A stretch of DNA of 30,054 bases from UBA4719 sp038249115. Lineage in GTDB: Bacteria; Actinomycetota; Actinomycetes; Actinomycetales; Dermatophilaceae. A program made the position numbers and the translations under genes. The stretch spans positions 1-30,054 of the forward strand of contig JBBRWQ010000033.1 of NCBI GenBank assembly GCA_038249115.1, in the 5' to 3' direction. The notes under the pieces were generated by a model that ran no database searches, had not been told where the DNA came from, and was given only the letters and a program-made list of their open reading frames with translations. Positions 1-7,017 of this stretch are shown piece after piece (within the stretch, counting starts at the first letter, position 1; the number at the start of each line of letters is the position of its first letter).

Positions 1-192
1 CCGTAGGTCGAGCATCCACTGGGGCTCGCTCTTTCGCCCGGAGATGTCGCGAACGACCTCCTCGTTCAGACCTCGGCGAGCCGAGACACCGGCAGCATCA
101 CTGTCTGACCAGCCGTACTCATAGGTCCCAAGGCCTTTCAGACCTGGGTTACGCTCCTCAACGGTGCCGAGCTCTTCAACGGTACTGCTCAT
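1..192 (-). CDS. sufB: Fe-S cluster assembly protein SufB, N-terminal 64 residues (partial)
   Basis: The reading frame starts at ATG 192-190 and runs off the left edge, so only the first 64 residues are present. The text has the hallmark SufB N-terminus: a short acidic lead (SSTVEELGTVEERNPGL), then YEYGWSDSD, then GLNEEVVRDISGRKSEPQWML. SufB is a scaffold subunit of the SufBCD complex that builds Fe-S clusters in the cytoplasm. The start overlaps the end of the upstream regulator gene by 17 bases, which suggests translational coupling in a suf operon running left out of the window. Identity is confident; the rest of the operon is not visible. Confidence 0.95.
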   Translation of the reverse strand, partial: MSSTVEELGTVEERNPGLKGLGTYEYGWSDSDAAGVSARRGLNEEVVRDISGRKSEPQWMLDLR

Positions 193-553
193 TGCGTGGA
201 CCCTTCATCAGAGATCGTCGTGCCTTGGGTTCATTGCGTGCCGGTGCTGCCTTGCCCGCCGGTGCCTCTTGTGCCGTGGCGGGGCCGGCACTCATGGGGA
301 TGAACGTGGTGCAGACATGCTCACCATGGGCCGCGTCGCCCCGACTGGTCGGGTGAAGGCGACCGCGGACCGCTGCGGGCGTCAGACCCAGGCGAAAGGC
401 GAGGGCGGGAACGATGATCGGGCCATGCTCGGAGATCGCCTGCCGGACCCGGTCCCGGGTCCGCGCACCAAGACCCTGCGGCTCGGGGTAGGACCCGCCC
501 GCAGCGTCAGGGCCCTCGGGACCCTTGGAAACGCGGTGGTCAGCGATTAACAC
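176..553 (-). pseudogene. sufR: SufR-like repressor with internal in-frame deletion
   Basis: The frame encodes 125 residues, against about 220-250 for intact actinobacterial SufR regulators. Residues about 30-68 are a normal winged-helix N-terminus (TRDRVRQAISEHGPI, then RLGLTPAAVR). Directly after it comes AAHGEHVCTTFIP, which matches the C-terminal HGDGVCTT segment of SufR as I know the family. The roughly 100-150 residues normally between them, including the CP...FPxLC cysteines that hold the cluster, are absent, yet the frame stays open. The only start seen is GTG 553, inside the putative operator. The product may still be made, perhaps as a short DNA-binding protein without a cluster, so 'pseudogene' is a judgement. 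The assignment is inferred from motif memory and position upstream of sufB. Confidence 0.65.
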
Positions 554-564
554 AACAACAGTGT
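550..564 (-). promoter_or_regulatory. Putative SufR operator upstream of sufR-sufB
   Basis: On the minus strand this reads ACACT-GTTGT-TGTGT, an interrupted palindrome with one mismatch to the ACACT-N5-TGTGA site that I recall for mycobacterial SufR. It overlaps the presumed GTG start of sufR. Just upstream are CTGACC (minus strand, 589-594) and TTAGGT (566-571) with a 17-base spacer, a weak -35/-10 pair. Repressor binding here would cover the promoter edge, giving autoregulation. The match is by eye. Confidence 0.4.
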
Positions 565-663
565 GACCTAATTCGGCCCGGCTATCTAGGTCAGGGTCGC
601 CTTATACGGATGTGACACCGGTCATACAGCCCGAAATCCTATGCTCCGCCCGAGGCCGCGACC

Positions 664-776
664 GTGATCGTGCGCGAGCTGACCAAGCGGTTTGGCGCAA
701 CCACTGCCCTTCAGCGCATGACGTGGGCCGCTCGCCATGGGCAGGTGACGGCGGTCCTGGTGCCCAACGGCGCCGG
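664..776 (+). pseudogene. ABC transporter ATPase, N-terminal fragment
   Basis: From GTG 664 the frame reads VRELTKRFGATTAL, then a strand ending VPNGAGC. This is the usual start of an ABC ATP-binding subunit up to Walker A (GPNGAGKST), where the first Gly is Val and the essential Lys is Cys. After that point similarity stops and the frame closes at TGA 796-798. About 38 of the usual 230-300 residues remain, so it is a dead fragment. It is fused end to end with a kinase fragment, which points to a deletion or recombination junction near 775-780. Confidence 0.7.
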
Positions 777-1108
777 CTGCTCGGCTCGGCCGCGATGACC
801 CAGACCCTGCGTGAGCTGGAGTCCCGCTTCGACGTGGTGATCATCGACAGCACCTCCGTTGCTGCCCGTGACCGACACTGCCGTGGTGAGCACCATCGCC
901 TGCGGGACCTTCGTGGTGGTCGGCATGCGACTTGGTCGACCGCGACCACCTGGCCAGATCAGTGCAGTCCCTGGCCCCCATCAAGGTTCATGCCCTGAGA
1001 CCTGTCCTCAACCTGCTACCGACCAAGAGCGCCGACTACTACTAACGCGGCTATGCTCCGGAGTCGCCGCGCAAACGCGCGAAGGAGCGCGAACGGGCCG
1101 GTTCCTGA
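777..1108 (+). pseudogene. Capsule-type tyrosine kinase (CpsD/CapB/Wzc family), C-terminal fragment with frameshifts
   Basis: Three successive frames together read like the end of a bacterial tyrosine kinase of exopolysaccharide synthesis. Frame one gives LLGSAAMTQTLRELESRF and VVIIDS (777-851), where DVVIID is the Walker A' region. An extra A at 852 shifts to PPLLPVTDTAVVSTIACGTF (853 on). A second shift near 931-935 gives VDRDHLARSVQSL and NLLPTKSADYY. TAA at 1043-1045 then interrupts a tail that would otherwise continue as RGYAPESPRKRAKERER to TGA 1106. Two frameshifts, a nonsense codon and a missing N-terminal half make it clearly non-functional. No other capsule genes are nearby, so its parent locus is gone or elsewhere. 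Confidence 0.75.
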
Positions 1109-1154
1109 CCTGGACTCACGCCTCACGCTCGCCTAACGCTGCCTGTAGGTCATC

Positions 1155-2195
1155 TCAGCGCTGGACGATCTCCTCCTGGTTGGCGCTGAGCCCGTCGACC
1201 AAGCACACGGCATCGAGGGCGGTGTTGCGCTTGACGACAGCCAGGGCGATCGGGCCAAGCTCGTGGTGCAGCGCCACGGACGTGAGGCGGCCGACGACCC
1301 TGCCATCGACCTCGATCTCGGAGCCGCGTTCGGGCAGGGTGTGGCCTGACCCGTCCAGGTGCAGGAAAACCAGCCGGCGCGGCGGTCGCCCAAGGTTGTG
1401 AACGCGAGCCACGGTCTCCTGCCCGCGATAGCAGCCCTTGTGCAGGTGAACGGCGGTGCGCAGCCAGTCGAGCTCGTGCGGGATCGTGCGGTGGTCGGTC
1501 TCGAAACCCAGGCGAGGACGCCAGGCGGCAATGCGTAGCGCCTCGGCGGCCCACATCCCCGCCATCGGCCGGTCACCTATCGTCGCATCGAGCTGGTCGC
1601 GAGACACGATCAGCTCGCGCCAGTGGCGCTCGCTTCCTGGGTGCTGGGCCGGTTCAACCGCCGCGCTGTATACCGCGGTGTCACCGACCATGAGCGGCCA
1701 CGGGTCACTCCAGGCCATGGGCTCCGCCGGCGAGGTCTCGGAGCGGATCGGCTCACCGATGACGGCGTAGTCGGCACTGACGTCGGCGACCTCGACGCGC
1801 AGCATGAAACGCATTGACTCCAGCCAGGCCAGGAGCGCCGGAGCAGTGCCGGGCTCGACCGTGACCCAGGTGGTCGCGCCGTCGTCCACGACGTGAAGGT
1901 CGTGCTCGATGTGCCCCTTGGGACTGAGCACCAGCGACTCTGCGGACGTGCGCGGAGCCAGCCCGCTCAGCATCTGGGTGGTGATGGAGTGCAGCCATGA
2001 AAGGCGGTCCGGCCCGGTGATGGTCAGGACCCCGCGGTGCGAGAGGTCGACCGCGGCCAGGCCCTCGACCAGGAGTCGCTGCTCGCGCAACGGATCGCCG
2101 TAGTGCGCCGCCACCGCAGCATCAACGCCCTCCCCCGCTGCGGCACCGTGACGGCTCAACAACGGGCTGGCCGCCGCAACGGCCGTTGGGCTCAC
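1155..2195 (-). CDS. ygfZ: Folate-binding protein YgfZ (GcvT-like)
   Basis: This encodes a 346-residue tetrahydrofolate-binding protein of the YgfZ/IBA57 family, which supports maturation or repair of certain Fe-S enzymes in the cytoplasm. The family signature KGCYRGQE is at about residues 253-260, with the invariant Cys at 255, and the N-terminal part (YGDPLREQ, then GLAAVDLSHRGVLTITGPDRLSWLH) is the GcvT-like fold. The start chosen is GTG 2195. It overlaps the TGA of the upstream Fur-family frame as GTGA and has AGGGG five bases ahead. Starts at 2276 or 2288 would add an N-terminus made only of the tandem repeat. A place beside suf genes fits its Fe-S role. Confidence 0.9.
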   Translation of the reverse strand: MSPTAVAAASPLLSRHGAAAGEGVDAAVAAHYGDPLREQRLLVEGLAAVDLSHRGVLTITGPDRLSWLHSITTQMLSGLAPRTSAESLVLSPKGHIEHDLHVVDDGATTWVTVEPGTAPALLAWLESMRFMLRVEVADVSADYAVIGEPIRSETSPAEPMAWSDPWPLMVGDTAVYSAAVEPAQHPGSERHWRELIVSRDQLDATIGDRPMAGMWAAEALRIAAWRPRLGFETDHRTIPHELDWLRTAVHLHKGCYRGQETVARVHNLGRPPRRLVFLHLDGSGHTLPERGSEIEVDGRVVGRLTSVALHHELGPIALAVVKRNTALDAVCLVDGLSANQEEIVQR

Positions 2196-2497
2196 TGGGT
2201 CCCCTGAGATGGAGTCCCCTGAGATGGAGTCGCCTGAGCTGGGGTCGCCTGAGCTGGGGTTTCCTGGGCCGAACATGCTGTGCACCATCCCTGTATCGCC
2301 ATGTGTTTCACATCCGCAACAAAGCCGTGACGGGTCAAAAGATTCCCCACGAACGGATCGGCCGTTGCCGCCGCGCTCTCGATCACGGTCCCGCAGGACA
2401 GACAGACGAGGTGCACATGGTCGGCATGGTCGGCCAGGTGATAAGCCGGCGAGCGGTGGTCGAGGTGGGTGTGGGAGACCACGCCCACCTCCTCGAG
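2192..2497 (-). pseudogene. Fur-family metalloregulator lacking its DNA-binding domain
   Basis: The retained part starts LEEVGVVSHTHLDH and runs through the metal-binding and dimerisation half of a Fur/Zur protein: HADHVHLVCLSCG and GWCTACS. The roughly 55-60 residues that form the winged helix are missing. Going upstream, similarity ends at 2498 and a TAG sits in frame at 2501-2503. An open frame of 98 codons could still start at GTG 2488. The tail after GWCTACS is four pentapeptides (TPAQA twice, TPSQG twice) from a tandem DNA repeat. The TGA overlaps the ygfZ GTG. In related actinobacteria a complete regulator of this type precedes ygfZ; this copy is probably inactive as a repressor. Confidence 0.7.
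2200..2259. repeat. Four tandem 15-bp units at the fur/ygfZ junction
   Basis: Two copies of TCCCCTGAGATGGAG (2200-2214, 2215-2229) are followed by two copies of TCGCCTGAGCTGGGG (2230-2244, 2245-2259), with a partial fifth unit. The period of 15 keeps the frame, so it encodes pentapeptides at the end of the Fur-like frame. The array lies just upstream of the chosen ygfZ start. Confidence 0.9.
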
Positions 2498-2763
2498 CGA
2501 CTACCCCGTTACCTAGTTGGCCGCCCAGATACCTAGTTGGCAGCTGCCCAGATGCTAGGCATGGCGGCCAAAACCATCGAGCTGAGCATGAACGGCACCG
2601 CAACGAAGTAGGTCCGAGGTTTGATCGCAAGCTAAAATGACAAACCCGGATCAGGTATCGCCTTCACACACTGCGACCGAGAAGTCGACCGCTCGATGAC
2701 CGACGGCCCTGAAACCTGGCGCGTGATGGATCAACGCCGTCCGCCCGAATGAGGAGGCACACC
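2498..2763. other. Intergenic region between truncated fur and aconitase
   Basis: Besides the direct repeat at 2511-2553, this stretch holds a short open frame of 16 codons from ATG 2561 to TAG 2609-2611, which resembles nothing I recognise. TAAAAT at 2633-2638 is a good -10 hexamer for the aconitase gene, but no convincing -35 stands 16-18 bases upstream. No other gene is seen. Confidence 0.4.
2511..2553. repeat. Imperfect direct repeat beside the truncated fur gene
   Basis: Two adjacent copies begin ACCTAGTTGG and end GCCCAGAT: 2511-2530 and 2531-2553. The second has three extra bases, which create CAGCTG. The array sits 14 bases from the point where Fur similarity ends, and GCTAGGCATGG follows it. 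It may be the scar or end of a mobile element or a slippage product; no transposase is visible. Confidence 0.6.
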
Positions 2764-4719
2764 GTGGGCCAGAACGTCGCGCAGAAGCTCATCGCAGCCC
2801 ATCTCGTGTCCGGGCAGATGACCCCTGGGGACGAGATCGCGCTTCGGGTCGACCAGACGCTCACCCAGGACGCCACCGGCACGATGGTCATGCTCGAGCT
2901 GGAGGCGCTCGGCCTGGACAGGGTACGCACGGAGGTGTCGGTGCAGTATGTCGACCACAACCTGCTACAGACCGACAGCAAGAACGCCGAGGACCACGAG
3001 TTCCTGCGCTCGGCCTGTCAGCGGTTCGGGCTCTGGTACTCCAAGGCCGGTAACGGCGTCTCTCACCCCACCCACATGCAGCGCTTCGGGATCCCGGGCA
3101 AGACGATGGTCGGCTCGGACAGCCACACCCCGGCGGCCGGCTCGCTGGGCATGCTCGCGATCGGGCTGGGCGGCATCGAGGTGGCGATGGCGATGGCCGG
3201 CTCACCGATCTACCTGCGGATGCCGCAGATCTGGGGCGTTCGACTGGCCGGTGAGCTGCCGGCCTGGGTCAGCGCCAAGGACGTCATCCTGGAGATGCTC
3301 CGCCGCCATGGCGTCAAGGGCGGGGTGAACCGGATCATCGAGTACCACGGCCCCGGGCTGGCGCAGCTCACCGCGATGGACCGGCATGTCATCGCGAACA
3401 TGGGGGCCGAGCTGGGCGCCACCAGCACCGTGTTCCCCGCAGATGGACAGGTGCGGGCGTTCCTGGCGGCCGAGCAGCGTGAAGATGACTTTGTCGAGCT
3501 GCTCGCCGACCAGGACGCAACGTACGACGTCACCGAGGAGATCGACCTGTCCACGCTGGAGCCGCTGATCGCGCTGCCCAGCTCTCCGGGCAACGTGGTG
3601 CCGGTCCGCGAGGCCGCCGGTCAGGAAGTGGAACAGGTGGTGATCGGCTCCTCGGCCAACCCCGGCCTGCGTGACTTCGCGGTCGTGGCCGCGATCGTCC
3701 GCGGACGACAGAGCCACGCAAGGGTGTCCTTCGACGTCAACCCGTCCTCGCGCCAGATCCTTCAGGACCTGACGAAGATGGGCGCCACATTCGACCTGGT
3801 CGCGGCCGGAGCGCGGATCCACCAGTCCGGTTGCATGGGCTGCATCGGCATGGGCCAGGCGCCGGCGGCCGGGAGCATCAGCCTGCGCACGTTCCCGCGC
3901 AACTTCCCGGGGCGCTCCGGAACCCAGGAGGACTCGGTATTCCTGTGCTCCCCCGAAACCGCCGCCGCCGCCGCGCTGACCGGGCAGATCACCGACCCTC
4001 GTGATCTGCCAAGCCTGCTCGGCATCGACTACCCCCGCGTCCAGCTGCCGGCCGAGTCCAGCGTGAACGCCGCGATGCTCGAAGCACCGCTGGCGGCCGA
4101 GCAGGCACGTGGGGTCGAACTGGTCAAAGGGTCGAACATCTCCTCGCTGCCGGACTTCGACCCGCTGCCCGACCGGATCGAGGCACCGGTCGCACTCAAA
4201 CTCGGCGACGACGTGTCCACCGACGCCATCCTGCCGGCCGGCGCAGCGGTGCTGCCCTACCGCAGCAACATCCCCAAGCTGGCCGAGTTCACCTTCAGCC
4301 AGCTCGACCCGAGCTACCCCGCACGGGCCCTCGCGACCAAGGCTGGCAGTGGGCACATCGTGGTCGCCGGCGCCAACTACGGGCAGGGGTCCTCGCGCGA
4401 GCACGCCGCGATCGCCCCGCGTTATCTCGGTCTGCGTGCGGTCGTCGCCGTGTCCTTCGCCCGAATCCACTGGCAGAACCTGGCGAACTTCGGAGTGATC
4501 GCACTGGAGTTCGCCGATCCCGAGGACTACCGGCGGATCGAGCAGGGCGACGTTCTGGTCATGGAGGGCCTTCGAGGCACCATCGCCTCCGGCACCGACA
4601 TCACGGTGCGCAACGCCACTCGGGACGAGCAGTACGTCGCCCGACACCGACTCTCCGATCGACAGGTCGCAATGCTGCTGGCCGGGGGACTGCTTCCCTG
4701 GCTCCGCCAGCAGAGCTAA
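2764..4719 (+). CDS. Aconitate hydratase, Aquifex-type (short bacterial form)
   Basis: The 651-residue protein belongs to the aconitase superfamily and should interconvert citrate and isocitrate in the TCA cycle. Start GTG 2764 has AGGAGG six bases upstream; an in-frame ATG at 2749 lies over that ribosome site and is rejected. Visible markers are DQTLTQDATGT, VQYVDHN, a GSDSHTPAAGSLG substrate loop, HQSGCMGCIGMG with Cys357 and Cys360, and the swivel-domain GANYGQGSSREHAA near the C-terminus. It is shorter than AcnA (about 890) and is not split like LeuCD. At the place of the usual third cluster ligand (GSCTNS) it reads GSSANP, with Ser297. I believe this is shared with actinobacterial relatives, so the exact substrate (aconitate or a homologue) is less certain than the fold. 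Confidence 0.88.
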   Translation: MGQNVAQKLIAAHLVSGQMTPGDEIALRVDQTLTQDATGTMVMLELEALGLDRVRTEVSVQYVDHNLLQTDSKNAEDHEFLRSACQRFGLWYSKAGNGVSHPTHMQRFGIPGKTMVGSDSHTPAAGSLGMLAIGLGGIEVAMAMAGSPIYLRMPQIWGVRLAGELPAWVSAKDVILEMLRRHGVKGGVNRIIEYHGPGLAQLTAMDRHVIANMGAELGATSTVFPADGQVRAFLAAEQREDDFVELLADQDATYDVTEEIDLSTLEPLIALPSSPGNVVPVREAAGQEVEQVVIGSSANPGLRDFAVVAAIVRGRQSHARVSFDVNPSSRQILQDLTKMGATFDLVAAGARIHQSGCMGCIGMGQAPAAGSISLRTFPRNFPGRSGTQEDSVFLCSPETAAAAALTGQITDPRDLPSLLGIDYPRVQLPAESSVNAAMLEAPLAAEQARGVELVKGSNISSLPDFDPLPDRIEAPVALKLGDDVSTDAILPAGAAVLPYRSNIPKLAEFTFSQLDPSYPARALATKAGSGHIVVAGANYGQGSSREHAAIAPRYLGLRAVVAVSFARIHWQNLANFGVIALEFADPEDYRRIEQGDVLVMEGLRGTIASGTDITVRNATRDEQYVARHRLSDRQVAMLLAGGLLPWLRQQS

Positions 4720-5233
4720 TCGCCAACCATTTGAGTCGCCCGCCACGCGGCATCGCAGCGCAAAGAGGCCGCCCTCGATGAGGTGCTCGACGCGTTGCGC
4801 AGCGACTGCGCGGGCGGATCGGCGCCAGACCTGAGAACAAGCGTCCGTGGTGGCGAACTGCCGCCCAAGATGGCTTCCGCGGCGCCGACCCCGACACTTT
4901 CGTCGATTGCCTCTGGAACACGGTCCAACGCCATCCGCCGCTGCCGGGCCTTGTCTCTTGCCTGCTCCTGCTACTTCGCCATGCCCAAGGCCTCCGTCAT
5001 CGGCGCCAACTCGCAATCCGTCACCCGGTCATCACCATCACTGGCCCGTCACAAACATCCCCCGCACGACGACCGACGCCCCGCAGGTCCACGCCGCCCC
5101 CCGGCACCAGTCCCCCTCGCGCAGGCCCCAACCCGCCGCACGTCGCGTGCCTACGACCACCAATCTCTACACACCTCATGCATGACCGGTCTGCTAAAGT
5201 CGTTGGCACGCAATCATCGTCAGGAGTGCACGC
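4720..5233. other. 514-bp stretch without a recognisable gene
   Basis: Open frames occur on both strands but none has codon use, a ribosome site or motifs that I can support. A plus-strand frame from about 4765 (RKEAALDEVLDALRSD) looks briefly protein-like, then degenerates to Arg/Pro-rich text, as expected of non-coding or decayed GC-rich DNA. TAAAGT at 5195-5200 could be the -10 for the gene at 5234. The region is probably the left part of an accessory island. Confidence 0.4.
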
Positions 5234-5686
5234 ATGAACACCCAGAAGACGAGCACCACCACCGACACCAACCCGGCCCCGGCCAGCACGCGGAACCCCC
5301 CGGCGAGACGCAGCCCCCGGCGTCCCGGACAGACCCTGGCCTGCGGCTGGTGCGGATCACCGATCCTGCTCCCGGCGCGGGGACGGGTGCCGAAGTGGTG
5401 CTCGTCCTCATGCCGTCACCGGGCCTGGGAACTCACCAGGGCGGCCGCATCCGGGCGCGCCGCAGTCCACGTCGTCGACCGGGTCGTCGAGGTCGACAAA
5501 CCCGTCCCCGTCATCGAGCACGTGCCGGTATCCCCACATGGCCCAGCATGGGAGCACGCGCTGGCCGACCTGGTCACCGAACTGGACACGGGTCGCATTT
5601 ACGACCGGGACCTGCCTGCCCTGGCCAACGCACTTGAGCAGGTAGTGAACGCGTTGGACCGCCGGCCACAACACCCCCGCCGATAA
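5234..5686 (+). CDS. Small zinc-ribbon-like protein of actinobacterial mobile regions
   Basis: This encodes 150 residues with CAGGAG nine bases before ATG 5234. Residues 1-35 are a disordered Thr/Pro/Arg-rich lead. A zinc-ribbon-like knuckle follows: Cys37-x2-Cys40, then Cys56-x3-Cys60 (CGWCGSP ... KWCSSSCRHRAWE). After a Val/Pro-rich linker comes a helical C-terminus (LADLVTELDTGRIYDRDLPALANALEQVV). Similar short proteins with CGWCGxP...WCS..CRHRAWE are common in actinobacterial genomes, often near plasmid or phage-like genes; no function is established that I know of. The knuckle suggests nucleic-acid or protein contact. No partner gene is adjacent. Confidence 0.75.
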   Translation: MNTQKTSTTTDTNPAPASTRNPPARRSPRRPGQTLACGWCGSPILLPARGRVPKWCSSSCRHRAWELTRAAASGRAAVHVVDRVVEVDKPVPVIEHVPVSPHGPAWEHALADLVTELDTGRIYDRDLPALANALEQVVNALDRRPQHPRR

Positions 5687-6153
5687 CCGCTCCCGAGGCG
5701 CGGTCTGTGGCAACTGCGTCCGGCGGCATACCGCCGACAGACCGACCCCTTGACCAGAGGGGGCACGCACTCTGACGTGCAAGAACACCAGCAGACCCAG
5801 ACTCGAGAAACTCTCGGTGCCGGTGGGCACGCGCCCACGTGCCCCCCACCGCCCACGACTCAAAGACGGCTTGACGTCCACCGCCGCCAGGTCGTCATTC
5901 AACGTCGAAGTCAACAGCCACGAACGATCCCGGCGAAGTCGACCGTCCACCTGCAATACACGGCGGCCTCGAACTGGATTGCGGGCGGCGCCGGACTCGG
6001 CGATGTAGCGCAGATACACATTGGGCTGGGCCGACGTCTTGGGGCGATCCTCCAGCGTCCGGTTGTTGCCGGACGCAGCCCACGTGATTGTCGTCAACAG
6101 GCAGTGCCATGTTGTCGCGGGCCTTCACGGCATCCGGCGGGCAGGACAGGCGG
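5687..6153. other. 467-bp stretch without a recognisable gene
   Basis: A long minus-strand open frame crosses this region from GTG/ATG near 6097, but it continues antisense through most of the gene at 5234 and has no motif I can name, so I do not call it. A strong stem-loop lies at 5825-5844. Nothing else is recognisable. Confidence 0.4.
5825..5844. other. Perfect 7-bp stem-loop
   Basis: GGGCACG (5825-5831) and CGTGCCC (5838-5844) flank a 6-base loop. An alternative stem GTGGGC/GCCCAC shares the same bases, so two folds compete. No T-run follows on either strand, so it is not a standard terminator. It lies 139 bases past the gene at 5234. Confidence 0.4.
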
Positions 6154-6519
6154 TCACTCCGCATCGAGCGCGATTGTCGTTTCAGCCTCGTCAAAGAGGG
6201 ACACGAGCGATGCCTGCCAAGCGAGCAGGTCGTCCGAGAGCGTGATCCATGTCTGCACCCGATCGATCTCGTCGTACTGGTGGATGAGGAAGTTTCGGTT
6301 CGCAACGGCAAGGGCCCACTCGACTCCGTCGGGAGCAAGCACCTCCATCCGCGAGAGCCGGTTGGCGGCCTCACCGAGTTTCATCATCAGGGAGTCTCCT
6401 GCCTCCTGAAGGAGATGATCAGCGAGGCAACTCTCCTTGCCACGCTCAACGATCTCGCCGACCCGGCTAAACCAGTCGCGGATGTGAATGAGTTCCTTTG
6501 CGACCTTGCGGACCATCAC
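6154..6519 (-). CDS. hepT: HepT-type HEPN ribonuclease toxin
   Basis: The 121-residue all-helical protein (formerly DUF86) carries the HEPN RNase motif R-x4-H-x-Y as RNFLIHQY, with Arg75, His80 and Tyr82. In characterised HepT/MntA pairs (type VII toxin-antitoxin) HepT cleaves RNA, and the antitoxin silences it by adding AMP to the motif tyrosine. The motif is intact here, so the toxin is predicted active. GTG 6519 overlaps the antitoxin stop as GTGA; ATG 6516 is the alternative. The partner lies directly upstream, the usual order. The pair sits between a gene-poor stretch and a tRNA-Leu gene, a typical accessory position. Confidence 0.88.
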   Translation of the reverse strand: MMVRKVAKELIHIRDWFSRVGEIVERGKESCLADHLLQEAGDSLMMKLGEAANRLSRMEVLAPDGVEWALAVANRNFLIHQYDEIDRVQTWITLSDDLLAWQASLVSLFDEAETTIALDAE

Positions 6520-6989
6520 AGCAGCACCGCCTCTCGACGGATGTCGTCATCGAGCTTCAGTTTCAGGCCGCCGTAGGAGACCAGGTCGATCCCACGGCCA
6601 ATGATTTCCTCGATCAGCTCCTTGAACCGGACGAACGCGAAGGACGACGTTCCGGGTGGCGCTTCCACCAACAAATCGATATCAGAATCCTGGCGCGCCT
6701 GCCGACGCGCTACCGAACCAAAGACCGCTAGGCGGGAGTAGCCGTTCTCCTCGGCCAGGGCCTTGAGGACAGGGGCAGCGGACACGAGAAGGATCTCCGG
6801 ATGCACTTCCATGAGATCCGGGGAGAACTTCAGCTGCTGACTCACGGCCGGCTGCGAGATGCCCAACGCCTTGGCGATCTGTCGCTGGCTCATGCCGGTG
6901 GCGATCAATGCGCGCAGCGCGATCACGCGACGAATACGTGCGACGTCCTCGTCACGTCGGGCGTCGCGATACTCAGCTAGAAGCGTCAT
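6516..6989 (-). CDS. mntA: MntA-type nucleotidyltransferase antitoxin with N-terminal HTH
   Basis: This 157-residue protein has two parts. Residues about 33-53 are a helix-turn-helix (MSQRQIAKALGISQPAVSQQL). Residues about 75-157 are a minimal nucleotidyltransferase with the GS-x10-D-x-D motif (Gly91, Ser92, Asp103, Asp105). MntA enzymes transfer AMP to HepT and so neutralise it. The simplest MntA proteins lack the DNA-binding domain, so this longer form probably also represses its own operon. It starts at ATG 6989, with only a weak ribosome site, and its stop overlaps hepT. The AMP-donor site looks complete. Confidence 0.87.
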   Translation of the reverse strand: MTLLAEYRDARRDEDVARIRRVIALRALIATGMSQRQIAKALGISQPAVSQQLKFSPDLMEVHPEILLVSAAPVLKALAEENGYSRLAVFGSVARRQARQDSDIDLLVEAPPGTSSFAFVRFKELIEEIIGRGIDLVSYGGLKLKLDDDIRREAVLL

Positions 6990-7017
6990 AAGTTTATCTC
7001 ATCACGACGCTGAGCTT

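Noticed and set aside
2196..2630. N-terminal extension of ygfZ through the tandem repeats
   Set aside because: The text is low-complexity and antisense-like; GTG 2195 has a good ribosome site and the canonical overlap with the upstream stop.
3202..5016. Minus-strand open frame of 604 codons opposite aconitase
   Set aside because: It is antisense to a clear aconitase and mirrors its third-position GC; no motif of its own.
5408..6097. Minus-strand frame of 229 codons over the zinc-ribbon gene and the gap after it
   Set aside because: More than a third is antisense to a better-supported gene; no recognisable domain and no ribosome site.
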